Source of the DNA: Luteirhabdus salina
GTDB taxonomy: Bacteria; Bacteroidota; Bacteroidia; Flavobacteriales; Flavobacteriaceae
DNA length: 64,000 nucleotides
Assembly (NCBI GenBank): GCA_025384855.1
Contig: JALAHT010000001.1
Span: 62,001-126,000 of the forward strand
Direction of reading: 5' to 3'
The stretch's first letter is position 1; every line of letters starts with the position of its first letter. Position numbers and translations under genes: made by a program. Shown piece after piece: positions 36,738-43,722 of the stretch. Under the pieces are notes generated by a model that worked only from the letters and a program-made list of their open reading frames with translations, ran no database searches and was not told where the DNA came from.

Positions 36738-38246
36738 CTATTCCCAATCAGGCATAAAAGCATTTGTAAATAGCAATTGCCTATTGTCGGCATCGTCATC
36801 CAGCACAGTTCTATAGATATTTCGTTGAGAAACATTATCGTTGGAAGTATTCACATAAATCACAGAGCCTTCATCAGGCGCAAATCTCGGATCTAAATCG
36901 TTGGTACCAGCAGGTTTGTCCGTATCAATCTCAGTACTCGTATCGCTATCGAAATCATAGATAAACAATTTCGTATCTAATTGACGGTACGTACCGTTTT
37001 CAAATCCTGAAACATCCTGCGTGAATAATAATTGGCTACCATCGATAGAATAGTCTAAACCACCGAGCGCACCATTTACGTTTTCAACGATTACATCGAC
37101 TTCCATCCCTGTATCTGGATCCAAAATGAAAATTCTCGCTTCATAACCATTTGCATTATTTGTCTTAACAGCTATAAGTGAATTGGTTTCATTTGCATCA
37201 ACCTCCGTAATAAATGTTCCTGAAGGCGCTTCATATATCAATTCCGTACCTGTACCATCGCGATTCACACTATATAACTTATTGAAATTAGGATAGTAAA
37301 GCCGCGCTCCATCATCGTACCAAGTGAAATCCAGTTCATCCTGTCGAAATCCAGCAATAGGAATCGCATTTGTAATTTGGTCGATCGCTGTCCCATCATA
37401 GTTCATGGTAAACAGTTGATAGGCGGCTCCAACAGATCGAATAAATGCAATTTTACCAGCTGTACTGTTTGCTCTTGGACGGAAACTGTTTTCGGATGAT
37501 GCCGTTAACCGTAATTCATTCTGATTAGTTTCATCCCCATCGGGTTCATCGCCTGAATAAATGACGTTATTACCTTCTTCATTTCGCACATAAAAGAAAC
37601 GGTTTGAATTAATTGGGACAGTTGTAAAGCTGGAGATATTGCTTAACACTGATGGATTAATATTATCATCGACGGTTACCTGCCAAAAGTAGGTGGTTGA
37701 CTGCTGAAGATTTTCCACGGTAACCGTTGTATCTTGAATTTCCTCGAAGAGTGTTGTTTCATTCGTTGCAGCATTTCGCAATTCCAGCGTATAGGATAGC
37801 GGATCGTTATCCTCATCGGTTGCGGTCCATACAAAATCGGTCGTTAACGGAACATCGGTAGCATTATCTGCGGGACTCAATAACTGAATGGTAGGTGCTT
37901 CATTATTCGCAATCGATTTGTCAAGTTCAAAAATTACATTGGTTGTTTCGTTATCTTCGACAATTGCCGACTCGAAAGTAGTCGTATACTCGGCAAGCGA
38001 TGCCTGTACGGCATATTCGCCCTCGTTAATGTCGTCGATCTTAAAAGTACCATCGCCTCGCGTAAGAACGCTACTAGACAATGGTTGCGTCGAAATTTGA
38101 ACATCAGCCAGCGGTTCATTAGTGACAGCATCGTAAACTATACCTGTTAGTGTCCCTGATCCTACGCTTTCAATTTTATCCTCACTACAAGATAGTATGG
38201 CTAACGTAAGACAAGTTAGATACATATATGTTAATACTCGTTTCAT
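36738..38246 (-). CDS. Lipoprotein with CNA-B-like, FN3-like and TolB-like beta-propeller domains, last gene of csg operon
   Basis: Starting at the ATG at 38246, seven bases after the csgG stop, the protein is 502 residues. The signal MKRVLTYMYLTCLTLAILSC has a lipobox (cysteine 20). Order: a carboxypeptidase-regulatory/CNA-B-like domain (about 30-105, LTGIVYDAVTNEPLADVQIS, GDGTFKIDDINEGEY), an FN3-like domain (about 115-205, PTIQLLSPADNATDVPL, TTYFWQVTVDD), then a WD40-like/TolB-like propeller (about 210-502; repeated NYDGTAIDQIT, NRDGTGTELIY, SIDGSQLLFTQD). It would be exposed at the outer membrane. The tight spacing to csgG suggests a curli accessory role, unproven. Confidence 0.82.
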   Translation of the reverse strand: MKRVLTYMYLTCLTLAILSCSEDKIESVGSGTLTGIVYDAVTNEPLADVQISTQPLSSSVLTRGDGTFKIDDINEGEYAVQASLAEYTTTFESAIVEDNETTNVIFELDKSIANNEAPTIQLLSPADNATDVPLTTDFVWTATDEDNDPLSYTLELRNAATNETTLFEEIQDTTVTVENLQQSTTYFWQVTVDDNINPSVLSNISSFTTVPINSNRFFYVRNEEGNNVIYSGDEPDGDETNQNELRLTASSENSFRPRANSTAGKIAFIRSVGAAYQLFTMNYDGTAIDQITNAIPIAGFRQDELDFTWYDDGARLYYPNFNKLYSVNRDGTGTELIYEAPSGTFITEVDANETNSLIAVKTNNANGYEARIFILDPDTGMEVDVIVENVNGALGGLDYSIDGSQLLFTQDVSGFENGTYRQLDTKLFIYDFDSDTSTEIDTDKPAGTNDLDPRFAPDEGSVIYVNTSNDNVSQRNIYRTVLDDDADNRQLLFTNAFMPDWE

Positions 38247-38253
38247 AGCCCGA

Positions 38254-39669
38254 TCAGTTAATAAATTTGTCTTTTCGTTTGTTTCGTCCAAAGCCGAAGT
38301 GATAGTTAACCCCAAATCCTACATTATAGTAGAAGTCGTCTCTTTGCCCTTGTACCTCATTATCAATTTTATCAGAGAAAACCCGGTTTAATTCACCATT
38401 TAGTTCCATAGAAATTCTCTCTGAAAATTTGTACACCATCCCGACACCTGCTTTCACCTTAAAAAAGGTATCCAATTCCTGTAAAAATTTACTCGGTGAA
38501 TTATCTACAAAGGTCATGAACCCAGGACCAGCATATAGGATTGGACTAAGCTTATCATGTGGAAGTACTTTAAACTCAAGATTTACATTTTCAGAAAGCC
38601 AAAAATATCGCCTATTAGAATTAGAGAAAAGCCTAAAAAATTGGACATCGCCACGAATGGCAAAGGATGGGTTAAGATGATATTTATACCCTAGTTCTGA
38701 TTTGAAATCTGGTTGCTCATCAGCAAAATCGCCGTCGATGGTTGTGGCTCCTATCGCAAGACGTAAGGTGCTTTTATGATCATTTTCTTGATATTCTCGC
38801 CCATACAGCCCGGTAGCCTCTTCCATTTCTTTTTCAGCCAAATAGTTTTCGACAAGTTCCTTATTCTTTTCGGCGCCTTCTTTAGTTGACCAAAGCTTAT
38901 CTTTTATTCCTTCTACTATTAGACTTTCTACCGCTTTTTCAATGGCGGCTTTAACGGCGAGTTGTGTTGGCTCATTCTTTGTAAACCCGGTTTCTGCTTC
39001 TAGTAAACGCTGAAAGTTTACATAGCGGAAAATACCAGCATCTAACGCTTGCGAAAGAATTGTTTTGGAAACATATACGGTTTTGATAATCTCTCCAGTA
39101 GAGGTGGACACAGCGCGAAGATATACGGTAATTCGATCTTGTCTATACTGAACCGAACCGCCAACGCCAAAGTACCTAGCACCCGCTCCACCGGTAAGTA
39201 AGTTGGTGTCGTAAGAGATAATTCCCCCTTCCAATAAAATTCCCGCAAAAAGGAGTGGTTTGATTTTAGGAATATTGGCATTTGTTGCTTTTCTGTATTC
39301 ATCGCGGGTTGAACGTATGATATTTCGCTCGTTGGTAAGATTTTGAAGGTTTTCCCGTTCAACAGCTTTAAACCACTTTGAGTCCTCCAATGCCTTTATC
39401 AGGATAGTCGTGGCGCCCTGTGTTACAGCGGTACTAAACGTACTTGCTCCCTCAGACGGTTTGTACTGTCCAGTTTGATCTCTAAAATTGTAAACCCCTG
39501 CAACAATTGGCTCATTGGGCTCAGGCAAATCGTATAATGTCTTTGTCGCTTGCGTTATCTCACCAATCCTCGCGTCACCTTGCGAAACGGGTTGATTCCA
39601 ATAAGCCCCGCAACTAAACAGAAAAAAAGGCAGGGTCAATATTGCGACCTTTTTCAAAAGTTTCGTCAT
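38254..39669 (-). CDS. csgG: Curli secretion pore CsgG with extra C-terminal beta-barrel-like domain
   Basis: From the ATG at 39669 the protein has 471 residues; an upstream TTG at 39681 is possible but gives a poorer signal. The lipobox LPFFLFSC matches lipoprotein CsgG. Residues about 20-265 align throughout with E. coli CsgG: GVYNFRDQTGQYKPSE, FSTAVTQGATTILIKALEDSKW, ENLQNLTNERNIIR, GGIISYDTNLLTGGAGARYFG, VSKTILSQALDAGIFRYV. Then comes an extra portion of about 185 residues (from about 285) with eight alternating beta strands like a small outer-membrane barrel. E. coli CsgG ends at 277 residues. The stop of csgF overlaps or abuts this start (8 nt gap). Confidence 0.95.
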   Translation of the reverse strand: MTKLLKKVAILTLPFFLFSCGAYWNQPVSQGDARIGEITQATKTLYDLPEPNEPIVAGVYNFRDQTGQYKPSEGASTFSTAVTQGATTILIKALEDSKWFKAVERENLQNLTNERNIIRSTRDEYRKATNANIPKIKPLLFAGILLEGGIISYDTNLLTGGAGARYFGVGGSVQYRQDRITVYLRAVSTSTGEIIKTVYVSKTILSQALDAGIFRYVNFQRLLEAETGFTKNEPTQLAVKAAIEKAVESLIVEGIKDKLWSTKEGAEKNKELVENYLAEKEMEEATGLYGREYQENDHKSTLRLAIGATTIDGDFADEQPDFKSELGYKYHLNPSFAIRGDVQFFRLFSNSNRRYFWLSENVNLEFKVLPHDKLSPILYAGPGFMTFVDNSPSKFLQELDTFFKVKAGVGMVYKFSERISMELNGELNRVFSDKIDNEVQGQRDDFYYNVGFGVNYHFGFGRNKRKDKFIN

Positions 39670-39677
39670 AAGTACTA

Positions 39678-40082
39678 TCAATTTGGGACGATAATTTGAG
39701 TTTGCTCTCCCGTAGTTGTATCTAAAATATTTATTACCAGTCCTTCGTCCGATTCAAAAACCTCTAGCGATAAGGTTCCAAAATTAAAGGTTCCTTCCTG
39801 CAATCCTTCCTCCCCTAGCTGAGAAGTTAGGAGCGAGCGTGAAATTTGACTTAACAATTGTCTATTTAAGCTTTCGGCAAATTGATCTATCTCCGATTGC
39901 TCATTATCCTGAGCATTTGGATCCGTAAAAGAGTTCTGAGCATTTGCCGAACTCAATAACCATTGATAGTTAAAGGTATCGCCACCGAAATTAGGGTTCT
40001 TCGGCTCGTAAACCAATTGTTGCGCCATTCCTGTAATGCAGAAACCTAGCAATAAAAGGGTTAAGTAAACATTTTTCATCAT
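39678..40082 (-). CDS. csgF: Curli assembly factor CsgF
   Basis: Two adjacent ATG codons at 40082 and 40079 give 134 or 133 residues; the longer open frame to 40214 overlaps csgE and lacks a signal at its start. A signal peptide is cleaved after CITGMAQ. The mature N-terminus QQLVYEPKNPNFGGDTFNYQWLL.SANAQNSF is the CsgF signature that inserts in the CsgG pore and couples secretion to nucleation. A helical middle and a C-terminal beta hairpin follow. It starts 8 nt after csgE and lies 8 nt before csgG. Confidence 0.92.
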   Translation of the reverse strand: MMKNVYLTLLLLGFCITGMAQQLVYEPKNPNFGGDTFNYQWLLSSANAQNSFTDPNAQDNEQSEIDQFAESLNRQLLSQISRSLLTSQLGEEGLQEGTFNFGTLSLEVFESDEGLVINILDTTTGEQTQIIVPN

Positions 40083-40090
40083 CTTCCTAT

Positions 40091-40894
40091 TTAATATCGA
40101 ATAAGATTTTGTTGGTTTCTTTCCTTTAAAATAAAGTATCTTCGAACCCGTGCTATCGCAATATCCGACATTTGTTTTAAATAATCCAATTTTGTTCGGG
40201 CAAAAAATTGCCAAACCAATGTATTTCCAACGAGTACTTTAATTTTTGTACTACGTCCAAGCGCTGCTTCCTCTGTGATGGAAACCACTTCATCGCCCTG
40301 AATTTTTTCAAGTCTATAGGCCGAGGAGAACGCTACATAAAAATCGCGTCCTGCCTTTGTTTTCGTGTCTTCCGTTACCAATCCTCTAAACGACATTCCT
40401 CCGTCACTCTCATTGGCTTTAGCAGTATTCGACTGCGATTCCTGTTTTAACTTTTCCAATAAACGCATCTTCACGGCAATATCCGACGTTGAAGATTCGT
40501 CTGGATTCAGCTCAACTCTATCGCTTGCAACGACTTCATCATCTAAATTGTAAATAAGCAGCAGGAGTACAACATTCTGTTGGATATCGGAATTAACCGT
40601 TGTTTTAGCCAAGGTACCTTGTTGAAAGGGCTTTAACGTGAAACGAGCTGATTGATCATTTTTTGCAGCATTATTTAAGGAGTCTTTCTTTATAGTTGAA
40701 AAGACATAGCGAAGATTTTGAGGCACTTCCAGTTTATTTAAAACGGTTGCAGAAAAGGTCTTAAATTCCTGATTATCGGAAACTTCTATGTTAGCCTCTA
40801 TAGCATCATTGGCAGGTTCTTGCGCAAGGATTGAAGGTAATGCACAAAATAAGATACAGAACGTCATAAAAACGTTTGTAAACTTTAGAACCAT
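40091..40894 (-). CDS. csgE: Curli secretion specificity factor CsgE with N-terminal CsgH-like domain
   Basis: A 267-residue secreted protein; E. coli CsgE has 129. After the signal (to residue 25, PSILAQ) residues about 32-130 form a beta-sandwich-like domain with the pattern LRYVFSTIKKDS, an N-rich spacer, TLAKTTVNSDIQQNVVLLLLIYNLDDEVVASDRVEL, which resembles CsgH, a periplasmic curlin chaperone of alphaproteobacteria. A linker with Lys/Gln leads to the CsgE domain (about 170-267): GLVTEDTKTKAGRDFYVAFSSAY, VLVGNTLVWQFFARTKLDYLKQ, IARVRRYFI. CsgE caps CsgG from the periplasm. The N-terminal identity is inference. Confidence 0.88.
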   Translation of the reverse strand: MVLKFTNVFMTFCILFCALPSILAQEPANDAIEANIEVSDNQEFKTFSATVLNKLEVPQNLRYVFSTIKKDSLNNAAKNDQSARFTLKPFQQGTLAKTTVNSDIQQNVVLLLLIYNLDDEVVASDRVELNPDESSTSDIAVKMRLLEKLKQESQSNTAKANESDGGMSFRGLVTEDTKTKAGRDFYVAFSSAYRLEKIQGDEVVSITEEAALGRSTKIKVLVGNTLVWQFFARTKLDYLKQMSDIAIARVRRYFILKERNQQNLIRY

Positions 40895-40923
40895 AACATG
40901 ACAAATTTGGGGAATTGGTATTC

Positions 40924-41457
40924 TTAATTAAAATTCCGGATAATGATAGAGGAATCATCACCCTGCATATTCACTTTCAGTTTTTCTGAAATAGAATTGC
41001 TACCAAACCTTGTGAACGTCTGGTTATCGCCATCTTGAATAACCTCCGTACCGTGGTATTGAGACCGGAATACTCCGAAATCCATGAAAATATTATCATC
41101 ACCATTTTGTACCACTCGATTTTCTATGGTAGTGGCATTAAGGTTTAAATAAGAATAATTACGATCGCCCAATTGAATGATATCAACATCACTTTGTTGC
41201 GATTGTGTTCTTGAAACGGCCGTATTATAATCACCTACCTGGCGAATAAATACGCTATTCTCATCTTGAACAGCATTGTTTTGGTTTGCTCGTTGGGAGT
41301 TTTCTTGAGAAGCTAAAAAATTAAGGCGCGACTGGTTCGTATCGAAACTTGAGAGTTCTGTAGTTTCGGTAGCAGAATTGTCATTTTGAGCCATCCCGAC
41401 TGAGATTATGAACATGCAAATAACAATTGCGAAGTATTTTAAAATTGAAATTTTCAT
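40924..41457 (-). CDS. csgB: Minor curlin, CsgB-like nucleator
   Basis: From the ATG at 41457 it has 177 residues; the open frame further upstream carries no signal. The signal MKISILKYFAIVICMFIISVGMAQ ends near residue 24. A Ser/Gln/Asn-rich N-terminal part is followed by about five irregular curlin units (VFIRQVGDYNTAVSRTQ, VDIIQLGDRNYSYLN, NRVVQNGDDN, TEVIQDGDNQTF) ending LKVNMQGDDSSIIIRN. The units are less regular than in the large curlins and carry more Arg and Lys, as in CsgB. It heads the csgE-F-G operon (29 nt to csgE), suggesting it nucleates fibres. Confidence 0.8.
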   Translation of the reverse strand: MKISILKYFAIVICMFIISVGMAQNDNSATETTELSSFDTNQSRLNFLASQENSQRANQNNAVQDENSVFIRQVGDYNTAVSRTQSQQSDVDIIQLGDRNYSYLNLNATTIENRVVQNGDDNIFMDFGVFRSQYHGTEVIQDGDNQTFTRFGSNSISEKLKVNMQGDDSSIIIRNFN

Positions 41458-41566
41458 AGGTCGCTTATTTGTTGTTGAAAGATACAAATTATTCTTTAGA
41501 AGAATCGAGATTACGCTAGGTATTTTGCAGTTCTTCAACCTTGTATTCTTAGTTTTATAATGAAGC

Positions 41567-41593
41567 ATAAGGGCACTTTTTAGATGCCCTTAT
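41567..41593 (-). terminator. Hairpin after the 433-residue curlin gene
   Basis: A 9-bp stem ATAAGGGCA/TGCCCTTAT with a 9-nt loop, 57 nt after the stop; the T tract is weak, so it may be an attenuating hairpin. It overlaps the region upstream of csgB. Confidence 0.5.
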
Positions 41594-41649
41594 ACCCCAT
41601 TTAAATCAAATATTCCTGAAGGTTAATCCCTCACAAAAGGAATACAGGA

Positions 41650-42951
41650 TTAGTTATTTTGAATAACAGAAGAAATGTTTCCGTTACCAATTTGGTCTAC
41701 ATCACTGATGTGTCCGTTTCCTCCTTGGCCTACAGCACTTGTGTTACCGTTTCCTTGTTGAAGTACAGAAGAAACATGGTCGAAACCTACCTGTGCAACG
41801 GCACTAACGTTCGTATTCCCATCCTGCTCAACGTCAGAAGTGTTAGTATTACCTAACTGTAGAACAAGGCTGTTGTTATCAGCACCATCCTGTAAAACAG
41901 TACTTACGTTGTCATCACCTTGTTGCTGTACTACGCTAGTGTTGTTGGTTCCAATTTGGTCAACATCGCTATCGTTGTTGTTTCCGATTTGAGCAACACC
42001 TGAACCGTTAAGCGTTCCGATTTGGTCAACCATTGACATGTTGTCATCACCAGTTTGGACAACGTTCGAGTTGTTAGAATCTCCAGATTGAAGAACTCCA
42101 GAATCGTTGTTGTTTCCAGTCTGATCAACATTAGAGATATTAGTGTTACCATACTGCTCAACGATAGAATAGTTATCGTCACCAATTTGGTCTACAGTAG
42201 AAATGTTTCCGTTTCCAACCCATCCTTGGTATGTAAATGAAGTGTTGTCATTTCCGTCTTGGTTCGTAGAAGCATCGTTGTCGTCACCCCACTGATCTGT
42301 CCAAGAAATGTTGTCATCTCCGTTTTGGTCTACATCACTTTCGTTAGTATTACCAGTCTGCCATACATCATTGAAGTTATCATTTCCGTTTTGGAAAACA
42401 TTAGAGTCGTTCCCATCTCCTCCATCTTGATCAACGTCAGAGTAGTTAGAATCACCATTCTGCTCAACGTAAGAGTTGTGGTCGTTACCATCTTGGTCTA
42501 CTAGACTTGTATGGTTATTACCTTGATACCCTTGGAAAGTGTCAGAATTGTTATCGTTACCAGTCTGGGCAACATCACTTGTGTTGCTATCTCCCCACTG
42601 ATCTAGGTAAGCATCGTTACCATCACCATCTTGGTCTACTACAGATGAGTTTGAGTTACCATCTTGCCAAGAAAAGTTACCGTTGTCGTTACCGTCCTGG
42701 TCGATATCACTAACGTTATCGTTTCCTGTAGTACCTTGCCACAACGTAGATGCGTTATTGTCTCCATTTTGGTCTACTGTGGAAGTGTTGGTATCACCAT
42801 CCTGTAAAACGTAAGAATCGTTTGTCATACCAGTTTGGTTTACAGACGAGTTATTACCCGATCCGAACTGATCAACGTCACTGTTGTTCATTTGCGCGAA
42901 CAACGCTGCACTACACATTAGCGCCGCTGCGCTTAACATTACTTTTTTCAT
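41650..42951 (-). CDS. Large curlin A (433 residues, acidic CsgA-like amyloid subunit)
   Basis: A 433-residue secreted protein. Signal MKKVMLSAAALMCSAALFAQ, then almost only curlin half-repeats of about 11 residues, NxSxVxQxGxx. I count 37 of them, the last ending IQNN; three are longer and carry Trp or Tyr (WQGTTGND, FQGYQGN, YQGWVGNG). E. coli CsgA has 5 repeats of about 22 residues (10 half-repeats). In the mature part I see no Lys, Arg, Pro or Cys, so it is strongly negative. It begins with a repeat directly after the signal, without the CsgA N22 targeting segment. A box TACGTANNTACACGTA lies 251 bp upstream. Confidence 0.93.
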   Translation of the reverse strand: MKKVMLSAAALMCSAALFAQMNNSDVDQFGSGNNSSVNQTGMTNDSYVLQDGDTNTSTVDQNGDNNASTLWQGTTGNDNVSDIDQDGNDNGNFSWQDGNSNSSVVDQDGDGNDAYLDQWGDSNTSDVAQTGNDNNSDTFQGYQGNNHTSLVDQDGNDHNSYVEQNGDSNYSDVDQDGGDGNDSNVFQNGNDNFNDVWQTGNTNESDVDQNGDDNISWTDQWGDDNDASTNQDGNDNTSFTYQGWVGNGNISTVDQIGDDNYSIVEQYGNTNISNVDQTGNNNDSGVLQSGDSNNSNVVQTGDDNMSMVDQIGTLNGSGVAQIGNNNDSDVDQIGTNNTSVVQQQGDDNVSTVLQDGADNNSLVLQLGNTNTSDVEQDGNTNVSAVAQVGFDHVSSVLQQGNGNTSAVGQGGNGHISDVDQIGNGNISSVIQNN

Positions 42952-43194
42952 AATAGTTAAAAAATTTAGTTACTAATTGATTTATATTGGTTAAAATTTC
43001 CAAGTTAAGAAGCACTGTTTTTGTTTTTCATTCCATACAGTACATACCTATTCTTAGAATGCTTTGGTTCAAATGTTTCAAATAACGAATTATTTGGTAT
43101 AAAATATTTTGATTCGGGGATGTTGAGGAGAGTTGTGCTTCAAAGTTTGCTTTCAAACACATTTCAAATATGCGAAGAAATTTCAGATTACATA

Positions 43195-43210
43195 TACGTG
43201 TAACTACGTA
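43195..43210 (-). promoter_or_regulatory. Curlin box, copy A
   Basis: Reading the minus strand: TACGTAGTTACACGTA. It differs from the copies at 47037 and 49652 by one or two bases in positions 7-8 only. It lies 251 nt upstream of the ATG of curlin A. The two halves are imperfectly inverted, so a dimeric regulator is likely. Confidence 0.75.
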
Positions 43211-43631
43211 AGGCCTAGCGGTTAATAATTAAAAGTAAGTATTCTCCTACATATTTCTTTATAAGAATAAGACGTTATACCGAAAATATCGTTCAAATAC
43301 ATCACACATAGTAATATGAGTAAATGTTAATTATTTGTTAAAATTTTAAGATAATTTTGTAGGGTACTTCGCTCAGGCTTTAAATAGGAAAAACCCTGTT
43401 ATAAAAACCGAGCAACCACCCCCTAACAAACTGTAATATTGAATGTTAGAAAGAATACCTTTTCATAAAATACACCATAATTTCCAATGTTCTTACCATG
43501 TATTCTTATAATTACCTATCCACCCCTTTCGCATTCTTCATCTACCATTTCAAGTTTCAAAAACCAAGATTTCAGTTTTTCCATTTAGATCCATTTCTGG
43601 ATTTCTTGAAAAACGTTGTCAACCAAAGAAA

Positions 43632-43657
43632 AAGGCGCATCAAAATAGATGCGCCTT
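43632..43657 (-). terminator. Terminator of curlin B
   Basis: A 10-bp stem AAGGCGCATC/GATGCGCCTT, loop AAAATA, followed on the minus strand by a T tract; 65 nt after the curlin B stop. Confidence 0.9.
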
Positions 43658-43722
43658 CTAACATTCAAACCAAATAGGGAATGCAACAAAGTATATTGCT
43701 ACAGTCCTATTATTCTCAAATA

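Larger units (their letters stand above)
42952..43722. other. 771-bp spacer upstream of curlin A
   Basis: This stretch holds the curlin box (43195-43210), a TACATATT-like word near 43245, the terminator of curlin B at 43632 and AT-rich DNA. I see no gene; short frames overlap these elements. The box and the 5'-UTR-like segment next to the ATG suggest a large regulatory region for the gene at 42951. Confidence 0.7.

Noticed and set aside
43021-43203. 60-residue plus-strand frame in the curlin A spacer
   Set aside because: It overlaps the conserved curlin box and has no recognisable protein features; regulatory DNA is the better reading.
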